Assembly (NCBI RefSeq): GCF_003670275.1
Contig: NZ_QXJF01000003.1
Coordinates: 1 to 64,000 of the forward strand
Origin: Helicobacter labetoulli
GTDB lineage: Bacteria; Campylobacterota; Campylobacteria; Campylobacterales; Helicobacteraceae
Direction: 5' to 3'
DNA: 64,000 nucleotides
Shown: positions 1 to 10,931 of the stretch, one piece after another
Layout of the letters: each line of letters starts with the position of its first letter
How positions within the stretch are numbered: position 1 is the first letter of the stretch
The notes under the pieces: generated by a model
What the model was told of the DNA's origin: nothing
Seen by the model: the letters and a program-made list of their open reading frames with translations, nothing else
The model's database searches: none
Made by a program: the position numbers and the translations under genes

Positions 1-1
1 C

Positions 2-466
2 ACAACACATTTAAACACAAACTTCTACACACTTTATAGAGAATGGCATTATAAAGATATAGAGCCTAGAATCTTTGTGGAGGAGATGTTGTTAGAGACC
101 AACGCAGATGGGGAAGCTAAAGTGCCAAGTGATTATAAAATCCACTGCTTTGGTAAAACACAATATATACAAGTGGATACTGATAGATTTGTAGAGCATA
201 CGAGAAGTATTTTTGATGAGAATTGGAATGTTATGCCGATAAAATATCTTTATCAGCTTCCAAATATCATTCCAAATAAGCCCGAACACCTTAACATTAT
301 GCTTGAGATTGCCCGTATGTTAATAATGTCGCCTTATCTAAGAGTTGATTTGTATAATATCCAAGGTAGAATTGTGGTTGGGGAACTTACTTTTATCCCA
401 GAAGGTGGCACGGGAAGATTTACCCCAAGTGAATGGGATAAAAAACTTGGCGATTTATGGAACTAA
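2..466 (+). CDS. TupA-like ATP-grasp protein, C-terminal part (partial)
   Basis: The reading frame is open to the left edge of the window, so this is the 3' end of a longer gene. About 154 residues are visible. The stretches WHYKDIEPRIFVEEML and GRFTPSEWDKKLGDLW match what I recall of the TupA-like ATP-grasp family, which is usually found in polysaccharide or glycosylation loci. ATP-grasp enzymes join a carboxylate to an amine or similar acceptor at the cost of ATP; the substrate here cannot be told. The ATG at 77 is internal, because in-frame sequence upstream also fits the family. The gene converges on ppc with 5 bp between the stop codons. Confidence 0.7.
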   Translation, partial: TTHLNTNFYTLYREWHYKDIEPRIFVEEMLLETNADGEAKVPSDYKIHCFGKTQYIQVDTDRFVEHTRSIFDENWNVMPIKYLYQLPNIIPNKPEHLNIMLEIARMLIMSPYLRVDLYNIQGRIVVGELTFIPEGGTGRFTPSEWDKKLGDLWN

Positions 467-471
467 TCCTT

Positions 472-3189
472 TCACCCTGTGTTGCGTAAGCCTTGAGCTA
501 TGCCTACGATAGTGGCGTGAATCTGCTCCATTAATCGCTCTTGTGCTTGTGGATAATGACAAGTTTGATATTTTTTGATAAGTTCAATTTGTGTGAGATT
601 AAGCACACTTAAATAAGGTTTGCGTAGTAAAATAGATTCCCTAGTCTCACTTTCAGAATCAAGCAAGGCATTCTCCCCTCTAAGATAGAGCAAATGTTCT
701 AGTGTAAGTTGATATTGCGTGTAGATAAGCTCCCAGATTCTATCTCTTATGGTTTTATCCGGCACAAACTCATTATAAAGCCTAGCAATCTCTACATCTA
801 CTTTCAAAAAAGCTTGAGAGATATTATCAATCGTGGTTTTGAAAAACAGCGAGTTGGCATAGCAGTCTTTGAGTGCATTTTTATTGCCACTAGCTAATGC
901 ACTGCCTAGCCCATACCACGCTGGGAGAATGGAGCGATTTTGCGTCCAAGCAAATACCCAAGGAATAGCACGCAAATCCTCAACACTTTGCGTGTCTTTT
1001 CTTTTACTAGGGCGAGAGCCTAAGTTTAGATTCTGTATAAACTCAATAGGTGTGGCGTGTTTGAAATATGTCATAAAGCCCTTGTCTTCATACACAAGCT
1101 TACGATACGCTACACAGGAAGCTTGTGAGATGGGCTCTAGCAAACTCATCATTTGTGAATCTATCTCACACGCTCCATTTATGCAAAATTTATCATTGAC
1201 GCTTTTTTTCAGCAAAGCACTTATTGTGCTTGAAAGATTTTTCTTAGCGATGTTTTTATTCAGGTATTTTGCACTTATCATCTCGCCTTGCTCGGTTGTT
1301 TTAAGCACACCGCATACACTTTGAGGCACAGCAGATAGCAGGGCTTCTTCAAGACTCCCACCCCCGCGGCTCACACTCCCACCGCGTCCGTGGAAAAAGG
1401 CGATGGTAAGTGGCAGCTCATTTTGGAGTTTGATTAAATCTGCAATGGCGTGGTAGAGATTGTAGTTGCTTGCAAAGATTCCTCCATCTTTACTTGAATC
1501 CGAATAGCCCACCATAATTTCTTGTGTATTGTCATTATCAAGTAAATATTGCTGATAATGGGCGTTAGCATAGAGTGTTTTGATAGTGTGTTTGGCGTGC
1601 TGCAAGTCGTCAATAGTTTCAAAAAGCGGAGCAATGGAGATTTTTGCTCTGCCTTTTTTAGATTCTTTTTTCTTGCCCGGCTTCCACAAGCCACTTTGTT
1701 TGGCAAACCACAGCACGCATAGCAAATCGCTAGGCTCACTGCTCATAGAAATAATAAAGCTTTGCAGGATAGATTCCGAAATATGCTTTTTTGCCCACGC
1801 GATTCTTAGAAACGCTCCCACAAACCGCCTTGTAGAATCTGAAAGCTCTTCTAATATCGTGTTTAAATCAAGCTTTTTGGCACTCAAAGCAAGGTTTAGA
1901 ATCTCGCATTTTTTCTGCTCACTCATATCCTTAAAATCGCTATCACATAGTCCAATCAGGCAAAAAATCTCACTCGTAGCACTCAAAATCACATCGCGAT
2001 GCTCTCTAAAATCAAGCCTTAAAAGATGAAACCCACCCAAAAGCACAAGATTATAAAACTCCATCAAACCACTTGCTGAAAGAGAATCTAAAGAGCGTAT
2101 CAGCATATCAATATCGCTTAAAAGCTCTTTAGAGTTGCTATAAGTAAAGTCCACAGAATCTGTGGTGTTAATGGCGATAAGGCGGTTTTGGAGCTTCTTT
2201 TTGATAAGGTAGAGCTTCGCACGGAAAGGCTCCTTGGCATAGAGTGTGGATTCTGTGCTTGGGAGCTGCTCTTTTTCTAATTGTAATGACTGCAAAAGCT
2301 CGGCACTAGGCTCTTTTAAATCACTTGAAAGCGATAACTCACGGATAAGTTTTTCACATTTTTTGATATACATCTCTATAATCGCTCTATGGGCGGTTTT
2401 CATCACCTTTGTCATAATCTCATTGCTGACATAAGGATTCCCGTCTCTATCGCCCCCTACCCAGCTGCCTAGAATAATAGGAGAGTGCTTCAAGCTTGTG
2501 CCTATAAGGGTTTGAATATCACTAAGCACTTGCGTGGCAGATTCTACAATGGAGCTTTCAATAATATAAAGTAGGTTATCAAGCTCAAAAAGAATCTCCA
2601 TTTTTTCGCTTCTTACCAAATGTGTGTGCCATAATAGATTTAAGCGATAGAGAAGCTCAAATCGTGCTTGAGAATCATTATGAGTAAAAATATCTCTAAT
2701 GTTTTTGCTCATTTTGTGATGGGCTTCAAGGAATGTGCGGCGGCGAGATTCAGTGGGGTGAGCGGTGAAAACGGGATAAAAGGCGATATTTTGTAAAACC
2801 TTTAGAATATCTTGCTTATCATAGCCCTCATTTTTTAAATCTAGCAAAGTTTGGGGCAGGGCATTAAGCGTGGCAGAATCGCTTAAGTTTAGCTCTTCAA
2901 TGATATTTAAAAGCATATGATAAAGCGTAAAAGCATTGATAATGGATAGTGTTTTATCTTGGCTAGAAATGTGAGAAAGCGTCTGTGTGAGTGTGGCAGA
3001 ATCGGCATTTTCAAGGCTGTGCTTGATAGTGATAAATGCGTCTTTTAGCTCTTTATCTACACTTTCAAGGAGCTGTAAAATCATACTTGATACAAAGTCC
3101 ATTTGGCTAGATTGTAATGTGGCAGAATGTGCGTGATGAGCTGTTGTGGAATCTTGTGATATGGTATGTGTCGTGCTAGAGTGTTGCAT
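472..3189 (-). CDS. ppc: Phosphoenolpyruvate carboxylase
   Basis: This 905-residue protein has the normal length for PEP carboxylase, which fixes bicarbonate onto phosphoenolpyruvate to give oxaloacetate and refill the TCA cycle. Visible signatures are VFTAHPTESRRRT with the catalytic His in the N-terminal half, GSWVGGDRDGNP, the glycine-rich loop FHGRGGSVSRGGG, LGSRPSKRK, and RAIPWVFAWTQNR. The C-terminus ends in RNTG, as in bacterial enzymes. The ATG at 3189 follows a strong ribosome binding site (AAGGGGG). The frame is intact across 2.7 kb, in contrast to the damaged genes nearby. It is transcribed away from ilvC. Confidence 0.97.
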   Translation of the reverse strand: MQHSSTTHTISQDSTTAHHAHSATLQSSQMDFVSSMILQLLESVDKELKDAFITIKHSLENADSATLTQTLSHISSQDKTLSIINAFTLYHMLLNIIEELNLSDSATLNALPQTLLDLKNEGYDKQDILKVLQNIAFYPVFTAHPTESRRRTFLEAHHKMSKNIRDIFTHNDSQARFELLYRLNLLWHTHLVRSEKMEILFELDNLLYIIESSIVESATQVLSDIQTLIGTSLKHSPIILGSWVGGDRDGNPYVSNEIMTKVMKTAHRAIIEMYIKKCEKLIRELSLSSDLKEPSAELLQSLQLEKEQLPSTESTLYAKEPFRAKLYLIKKKLQNRLIAINTTDSVDFTYSNSKELLSDIDMLIRSLDSLSASGLMEFYNLVLLGGFHLLRLDFREHRDVILSATSEIFCLIGLCDSDFKDMSEQKKCEILNLALSAKKLDLNTILEELSDSTRRFVGAFLRIAWAKKHISESILQSFIISMSSEPSDLLCVLWFAKQSGLWKPGKKKESKKGRAKISIAPLFETIDDLQHAKHTIKTLYANAHYQQYLLDNDNTQEIMVGYSDSSKDGGIFASNYNLYHAIADLIKLQNELPLTIAFFHGRGGSVSRGGGSLEEALLSAVPQSVCGVLKTTEQGEMISAKYLNKNIAKKNLSSTISALLKKSVNDKFCINGACEIDSQMMSLLEPISQASCVAYRKLVYEDKGFMTYFKHATPIEFIQNLNLGSRPSKRKDTQSVEDLRAIPWVFAWTQNRSILPAWYGLGSALASGNKNALKDCYANSLFFKTTIDNISQAFLKVDVEIARLYNEFVPDKTIRDRIWELIYTQYQLTLEHLLYLRGENALLDSESETRESILLRKPYLSVLNLTQIELIKKYQTCHYPQAQERLMEQIHATIVGIAQGLRNTG

Positions 3190-3282
3190 ATTTACCCCCT
3201 TGTGAGTTTTGGCTTTGCTTACTTACTGCGAGATTAATTATAACTAAGTTTGTTTTAACTACAATTGAGTCTTAAACTTTAA

Positions 3283-4332
<1,050 letters not shown>

Positions 4333-4335
<3 letters not shown>

Positions 4336-4402
4336 CCCTTTATGTGCGTATTGTGGAACACGCTCATAAAGATTGCGAATCTGCATACGCACAAATGGGC
4401 TA
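4333..4402 (+). terminator. Long imperfect hairpin after ilvC, likely terminator
   Basis: The arm at 4333-4351, starting at the ilvC stop codon (TAGCCC...GTGCGTAT), pairs with 4385-4402 (ATACGCAC...GGGCTA). AT-rich sequence with a T run follows. The long stem closing directly on the stop codon suggests a transcription terminator, though the loop of about 33 bases is larger than in a standard intrinsic terminator. Confidence 0.5.
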
Positions 4403-4502
4403 AATTATTTTATACTTTTTGCTAAATGCTTTCTATATGTTGATTTTAGTAGCCTTTAAGTGCCTTTCTGATTTGTTGTGTTGGTAGATAAGGCGTTTTT
4501 TT

Positions 4503-7500
4503 TTGATTAGAATCTCGCAAAAAATTAGAGGTTTATCAATAAAAAAGCATATATTAGCCTTTTGTGTAGCTTTATGCCATTTGGGCTAAGTGCTAGTGAT
4601 ATAATGTATATCCTTAAAAAATCGTGGAAGCTCATTAACCTTGATGAAGCCTATAAGGAAAATCCGGGCATAGATGGCAGTGGCGTGAATCTTGGCGTCA
4701 TAGATTCTGCCTTTAGCACAACTCACCCAAGTCTAGCCGGTAAAGATGTGGATCTAGTCAATGGTAGCTCTAGCATATTAGAACAGCACGGCACACATGT
4801 GGCTGGTATCGCCATTGGTGCGATGAAAGGTGATAGAGATCCACACGGCATTGCGTATAATGGCAAGTATTATGGACTTGGCAAACAAAATCCAAGCCTA
4901 AGCTACACAGGCAATTTGTATGAAGATGTAAAGAATTGGAATGTCAAAATTATTAATAATAGCTGGGTGGCTACTTGGTATCCGCTCAATAATCGCTACT
5001 ATACAGATTCTGGCTATGCTGTCATTGATAAAAATAGCGAGACAATTAGTGCGGATTATTATTTCAACACGCTTTTAGAATGGAGAATTAACCAAGAAGC
5101 AACTTCCACAGGCAGAAGAGCCCCACACGATACCTTGCACCTTATCCGTTTATCTAAAGAAAAAGACATTTTAAATGTTATGGCAGCTGGGAATGAGGGC
5201 AAGATGACCCCTGCTGCCACAGCGGTGGCCCCAAGCTATGATGAAGCCGTCCGCGCGTGGCTTGTGGTGGGGGCTTTAGACGCACAGGGATAACCATTGA
5301 TGAAAAAACAAAGCATATGACTATATTAAGTGGGAAATGCTCAAGCAACAATCAAGCAGAGTGTAATGGATTGGCAAGTTTTAGCAATGCTTTTAAAGGT
5401 GCGGCACTTTATGCAATCACTGCTCCGGGGAGTCAAATAGATTCTGCGAATGCGAATTTTGGCACAGGGCAAAGCCCTACTTCTTATTGTCAGGATAAGA
5501 ATGGGACTAGCACCGATGAATTTTTGTGCGATGAGTGGGATATCACAAGCTACGCCTATGGTAAGCGGCACGGCAATGCTCGTGCAGCAGAAATTTGGCT
5601 TTTTAGGCGGATCGCGACTTGCCGATGTGCTACTCACCACAGCAAACAATAACTACACCGCTCCAAAACTTACCATTAAAGCTATGCCAACACCAAGCGG
5701 TAAATACACTTCCTATAATATCATTTATATTGATAATGAACCACCTATGAAAAATGGCAAGATAGATAGAGAGCAGGTAAAAGCGGATTTGAAAAAGCTA
5801 GGCTATACTGAAAGCGAGATTGCTAACATGTTCAATAATCTTAGCAAAACAGATCAATCTCACGATGATGCTGAAGCGATTATCAAACTTAGCAAAGAAG
5901 AAGTCTTTGAGCAGGGGATTTTAGATGTGCAAAAGGCTCTAAAAGGCTTGGCACGGCTTGATGTCAATTGTATAAATAAAAATAGTGTAGAGCATTTTGA
6001 GGGAGAGAATCAAGCCTTTTATACCATTGATACAAAGGGGGGGCTAAGTGGCGAGTTTAGCAACAACATATATCAGCGATTATGGGAGGATAAATGGTAT
6101 ATAGAGGGTGCGTGGAACTCGCCTAAAGAAGAGCTAAAAGATATTAAAAAAGCAGGTTTAATAAAAACAGGACAAGGCAAACTTACGCTAAGTGGCAAGG
6201 ATAACACCTATCATGGAGCGATACGCGTTTTGCAAGGCGTATTAGAAGTAGCTCAAAATAGCAAACTTAGCAAATCAAATGCCTCTCAAAGGCGAAGTCA
6301 GTAATAATCTCACAGCCAAAAATGGTGGATTAGCACAGCTAAGTGGCACTGCGAAAGTAGGGAAAAACGCCACAGCAGAATCTGGTGGCATAGTGCAGAT
6401 TCTAGATTTAGGCACGATTATAGGTGGTATCACAGCTAAGGATAGCGGTATTATTCAGCTAGGCAAAGTAGAGAGTGGTAGCAACACGAGCAATGCCAAA
6501 CTTGCCACAAGCTCTATAACCTTGCAAAATGGTGGGATTCTCGTAGGATCAGGGATAATCGAAAGAGGCAGTGAAATAAGCACCAACCCTCAAGTCAAAA
6601 ATGAAAGCGGTATCGTTATGGCGGGATTTGGTGCTATGCCCATCACTAACCTTTCGCAAAATACCCTTACAATCAATGGCTCTTACACACAAGATTCTAA
6701 TGCAAAGCTGCAAATTGCCTTTAGCGGGAGTCTCAACTCCAAGTTAGAAGCAAATAGCTATGACATACAAGGCGACACGCTAGAGTTTGTCCCTATATAG
6801 TGGAGAGGGAAGCTTACTTACGGCGGGTAAAACCATACAGCTTGATTTAGGCTCACTTAAAAATTATACTGATAAATTTGACACTATTTTGCCAAAGAGC
6901 AACAATGTCCTAGATTTTATTTATGATAGCACGACGCTTAAAAATGATGCGTTTAGCCCAAGTGGCAGTGGGGATTCTACTATGGGAGATGTGATTAAAG
7001 ATATTTTCCAAGATCCCAACCTTTCAAAAGACTACCAAGACTACTTTGAGGCTATCACAAATGCCAATAGCTCTTCATATCAAGCAAGTATTGATAGCCT
7101 TGCTGAAAATGCCCAGCTCAATTCTGTACAGGATACTTTTAATTCACAACAATCACTAGGTTTCAGCTCACTCTCTTTTGCTTTTACTCCTATGCAGGAT
7201 ATGCCAAGCTATAATGCTTTAAGGGCTTATAAACGATCCGTGAAAGTTGCAAGTGTGGATAACGCCCTAAGTAGCAAGATTCTAGCCGACATACTCTCTT
7301 TAACCCAAAATGCAAAACAACAAATGATAATGAATGTAAACTATACCTTATTTTCTCACAAAAGCTACAAAGCTTCAAGCACAGGCACGAGTTTTCATTA
7401 TAAAAATCGCCTAAGCAATTCCTTGCTTTTAGGGGGATTTTTGGATTATGCTTATGTCGGTGCTAATGATACCTATACGCAACGCAATAGCCACACTTTC

Positions 7501-8087
7501 ACACTGGGTGGGAGTGGAAACTATGACTTCAAACATTGTTCAATCCTTGGCACAGCAAGTGTGGGTATGGGACTGGATACGACAAATAAAACTATCATTG
7601 GAGGGCAAAATTACAACACAACGATTTTATATATTCAAGGTGGGATAAGCAAGGATTTTCAAGTAAGCAAGGTTGTTTTCAAGCCTATGATGCTACCCTC
7701 TTATAGTGGTGTTATGCAGGGTGCATATAAAGAGAGCGGAGAAGTGTTTGCTTGTGCTAATTCTGCAAGTATGTATAATACCTTTGGCACATCTCTGGGC
7801 TTACATATAGGCTACACTTTGTCTTTAGAATCTTTGCATTTTAGTTTTTCTGGATTTGGTTTTTATAATGTAAGATTTACAGATTCTGTGGAAGCAAAAT
7901 CATCTTTCAGTGATTTTGCCAACTCATCTTTTACTCAATAAGCAATGCTAGATACCCATAGCTTTTATGGCGGAGTAAATGCCCAAATGTAATATAAAGA
8001 CTATTTTGGACGCTTTGGCTTAAGCAGCGAAGTGAGCGGGCTTATACGCTTTTGAATATCAATGCAAGTGTGGGAATGAACTTTTAA
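4503..8087 (+). pseudogene. S8 (subtilisin-like) serine protease autotransporter, multiply frameshifted
   Basis: Fragments in successive frames add up to one autotransporter of about 1,190 codons. A signal-peptide-like start (TTG at 4503, SIKKHILAFCVAL) shifts frame near 4575. The subtilisin Asp motif GVIDSAFSTTHPSL lies near 4700 and the His motif HGTHVAGIAIGA near 4795. The Ser motif is split near 5545 between ITSYA and ATPMVSGTAMLVQQ in another frame. A passenger with autotransporter-type repeats follows (shifts near 5280, 6290 and 6795). The beta-barrel ends in GRFGLSSEVSG and NASVGMNF with a terminal Phe at 8087, after further stops at 7941, 7992 and 8055. At least seven lesions make it non-functional as read. 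A T9 run at 4496-4504 precedes the start. Confidence 0.85.
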
Positions 8088-8227
8088 AGTCTTTTGACAT
8101 ACTTTATCGCTAGGCTAGTAAGCATTAAGAATCTTAAGCCCATTTTTTAATCTCTTTTTCAAACATTTTGGTTTTTACTTTATAGGGTTATTGCTAAGGC
8201 AATAGTGTTTCGTTTATGTGCTATTTC

Positions 8228-9004
8228 TTAACGCTTGAGAGCAAGGATATAAAGAGGCTCATAAGTGAGTGTATTATTAAATTTTTTGGAATAGTCTTTG
8301 AGCATAGTCTTTGTGAGAGCAAAAGGCTTACTTGTGCCAAAAGCATTAACACCACTTAATTTTAGATGTCTAAAAACCTCAAGGGCATTATCAAAATGCA
8401 AATGATGATGGGTAGATTCTAAAGCAAGGATTTTAAAATCTTGTGCTAGTAATGTGTGTATTGTATCTAAGCTTTCATATTGTAATCCTACACCTGTAAT
8501 GTTGCGTATTTCGTGCATATTGTCTTGCCCAAAGCTACTTAATGCCAATATCCCACCGCGAGCAATCATAGATTTTAAAGTAGTGAGTGTAGAGATGCAA
8601 TCAAGCCATTGTAGGCAAGCATTAGAGATGATAAGTTCAAATTGCTCTGTTGCAAGAGAATGAGTGCAAAGTTGTGTCATATCAAAAGCAAAGTGTGAAA
8701 TTCTTTCATCGTGTAGCACTGCACCCATATCGTAAGGGTAAAAATCATTTGTTATGTAGCGTTGAAAATCAAATGATTTGCATACAAGTGTCGTAAGCTC
8801 ACCCATTCCTGCACCAAATTCAAAGATAGAAACAAAATATTTGCGATTTGTGTGCTTTTTAAGCAAGTCTAGAAGATGAAATCTCATAGCGTGTTGTATT
8901 GGGCTATTTTGATTATAGGTGCATCGGGCTTTGTAAAAGGAGATAAGATTAAAATCGTTGGAAGCGGCTCTTGGTTTTTTTATAGTTGGCATAATTCTTC
9001 CCAT
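8228..9004 (-). CDS. bioC: Malonyl-ACP O-methyltransferase (BioC-like)
   Basis: This is a SAM-dependent class I methyltransferase of 258 residues. The SAM-binding motif is FEFGAGMGELTTL at about residues 61-73, with the later motif LIISNACLQWLD, where NACLQW is typical of BioC. BioC methylates malonyl-ACP so that the fatty-acid enzymes can build the pimeloyl chain of biotin. It overlaps the end of bioG by 25 bp and lies last in the minus-strand bioF-bioG-bioC run, so it is probably translationally coupled. The context makes the assignment firm. Confidence 0.88.
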   Translation of the reverse strand: MGRIMPTIKKPRAASNDFNLISFYKARCTYNQNSPIQHAMRFHLLDLLKKHTNRKYFVSIFEFGAGMGELTTLVCKSFDFQRYITNDFYPYDMGAVLHDERISHFAFDMTQLCTHSLATEQFELIISNACLQWLDCISTLTTLKSMIARGGILALSSFGQDNMHEIRNITGVGLQYESLDTIHTLLAQDFKILALESTHHHLHFDNALEVFRHLKLSGVNAFGTSKPFALTKTMLKDYSKKFNNTLTYEPLYILALKR

Positions 9005-9666
9005 GAGCTAAATCCAAAGAAAACAAAGTGTGGCTCATTGCTCCATAGAATCCGCGTGTTTTGAAGAGCTTGAGAAAGCCAATATTGTTTATTTGACTCT
9101 GGTGGGAAAATCTCATCATTATGTGATATGAGTGCATATTCCCACTTTTGTAGTTGATGTGATGGTATTGATTGAGAAAACTCATAAAGCACTTCAAGTT
9201 CATTGCGTAAGGCTTGATTTTCACGCAAGGTAAAATGAGATTCTAGCCTATGTCCTAATAATCCTGTGCGAAATTGCTGTGCATCAAAATGCTTGATTGT
9301 ATATCTAAAGAGTGTAGGAGGAATGCCATAAGTTTTATCAATGCCTAGAGGTGTGCCATTAATAGCAAATGTGCGTGTGAATCGTCCCCATATCGGTGCA
9401 AAAATAACATTTGCCACACATACGCCAAGTGAAAAAGCGATAAGATAAATATGCCTAAAATGATTGTGGAAGAGATACAAAATTTCGTGTGTATCATAGG
9501 ATTTAAGCATATTTATATCTCTATAATCATAAAACATAATAACATCACATTCATAAGCACAAAGATGTTGAAAATGGCTAGGCTCACTTCCAAAACCACC
9601 CATACATATTACTAAGTCTTTTGTGAAAGAATCTTTTGTGGTTTTATGAAGCCATTTATATTTCAT
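8980..9666 (-). CDS. bioG: Pimeloyl-ACP methyl ester esterase, BioG family
   Basis: This 228-residue alpha/beta hydrolase of the DUF452/BioG type removes the methyl ester from pimeloyl-ACP methyl ester and so ends chain elongation; it replaces BioH. Visible features are the N-terminal WLHKTTKDSFTKDLVICMGGFGSEP, the nucleophile elbow IAFSLGVCVAN with Ser at about residue 77, and a C-terminal catalytic His in NEPHFVFF. Its start overlaps the bioF stop by 4 bp (ATGA), which indicates one transcript with bioF and bioC. BioG is the usual esterase in Helicobacter and Campylobacter. Confidence 0.88.
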   Translation of the reverse strand: MKYKWLHKTTKDSFTKDLVICMGGFGSEPSHFQHLCAYECDVIMFYDYRDINMLKSYDTHEILYLFHNHFRHIYLIAFSLGVCVANVIFAPIWGRFTRTFAINGTPLGIDKTYGIPPTLFRYTIKHFDAQQFRTGLLGHRLESHFTLRENQALRNELEVLYEFSQSIPSHQLQKWEYALISHNDEIFPPESNKQYWLSQALQNTRILWSNEPHFVFFGFSSWEELCQL

Positions 9667-10859
9667 AGTGCCTCTGCAAGTTGAAATATGTGTTCTAATT
9701 CTAAATTGGCATTGAGAGAGAATCGGATTCTTGCTGTTCCTTTAGGAATCGTAGGTTCTTTGATGGCAGGAGCAAAGAATCCACGCTCACGCAACTTTTT
9801 AGAGAGCTTAATTGCGGAGTGATTGTCTCCACACATAAGCGAAATAATATGTGCTTCACCCCTTATTGTGTAGCCCTTTTCTTTCAAGGATAAACACAGA
9901 TGATGACTCAAAAGCTGTAATTTTTCACGCTTATGGTTTAAGGTAGGTATTTTGCTCCATATAAAGCTACTCCACGCAACATTAATTGGTGGCAGGGCAG
10001 TGGAGTATATCAACCCTCGTGAAGTATTGACAAAAAAGTCTCTTTGAGCTGTATTACAAAGCATACAAGCCCCCACAGAAGCCAAAGCTTTGCCAAAAGT
10101 AAGCACAAGGAAATCAATTTCCTCAATGTATTCATAGGCTATCCCAAGTCCATCTTTGCCACATACACCCACGCTATGGGCTTCATCAATATATAAAAAT
10201 ACATTAGGGTAAGTTTTTTTGAGTTGTATTGTGTCGTTAATTTTACAAAAATCTCCCTCCATACTAAAAAGTCCTTCAGTTACAATAATCACGCGTTCAT
10301 AATGACGATGATAAGATTCAACAAGCGTTGCAAGTGCAGCTATATCATTATGTTTAAAGCGCTTAAAGTGAGCGTTACGCACCGCATCAAATACACTCGC
10401 GTGAGAGAATCTATCAAGCAAAAAAAGCGTGCGTGTAAGAGTGCCTAATGCCTGAATACAGGAAAGATTACAGTGATAACCGCTGTTAAAAAGCAAGGCT
10501 TTTTTGGGTGCGTAGAGTTGGCTAAGATGAGATTCCAAAGTGTCATAAATAGGGAATCCTCCACTTAAAGAACGCGAAGATGCACTAGAAAAAACTATAT
10601 CTTGGGCACAAAGTGTGCTAAGAAATTCTTGGACAAGTGTAGCATCTAATGAGAGAGCTAAGTAGTCATTGCTTGCAAAATTAATGAGGGGTTTATGTGG
10701 TAAATGATAGGCGTGTGAGACATAAGGAGTGATAAAAATGTCATTATGTTGATAATCTGTAATTGTGCGGAAATTATGTGTATCTTTGAGTGATTTTAAT
10801 TGTGTATCTAAGCCCACATCAAATGATGAAGCGTGGTTAAACGAAAGTTTGTTGGGCAT
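9663..10859 (-). CDS. bioF: 8-amino-7-oxononanoate synthase
   Basis: BioF is the PLP enzyme that condenses pimeloyl-ACP with alanine. The 398 residues include NFASNDYLALS, SSASSRSLSGG, LFNSGYHCNLS, the PLP-ring Asp motif LYIDEAHSVGVCGKDGLG, and the Schiff-base Lys in LVLTFGKALASVGA. It heads the minus-strand biotin operon. The start at 10859 has AAGGAATG upstream. The bioA gene starts 73 bp away on the other strand, so the gap at 10860-10931 must hold both promoters. Confidence 0.95.
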   Translation of the reverse strand: MPNKLSFNHASSFDVGLDTQLKSLKDTHNFRTITDYQHNDIFITPYVSHAYHLPHKPLINFASNDYLALSLDATLVQEFLSTLCAQDIVFSSASSRSLSGGFPIYDTLESHLSQLYAPKKALLFNSGYHCNLSCIQALGTLTRTLFLLDRFSHASVFDAVRNAHFKRFKHNDIAALATLVESYHRHYERVIIVTEGLFSMEGDFCKINDTIQLKKTYPNVFLYIDEAHSVGVCGKDGLGIAYEYIEEIDFLVLTFGKALASVGACMLCNTAQRDFFVNTSRGLIYSTALPPINVAWSSFIWSKIPTLNHKREKLQLLSHHLCLSLKEKGYTIRGEAHIISLMCGDNHSAIKLSKKLRERGFFAPAIKEPTIPKGTARIRFSLNANLELEHIFQLAEAL

Positions 10860-10931
10860 ATAGCATTCCTTATTGGAGAATTAGATATTGTGGAGTAAAA
10901 TTATATCCAAATTTTTGTATAAGGCGGAGCT

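Noticed and set aside
869-1324. 151-residue open frame opposite ppc
   Set aside because: Shadow of the ppc coding strand; no ribosome site and no recognisable protein.
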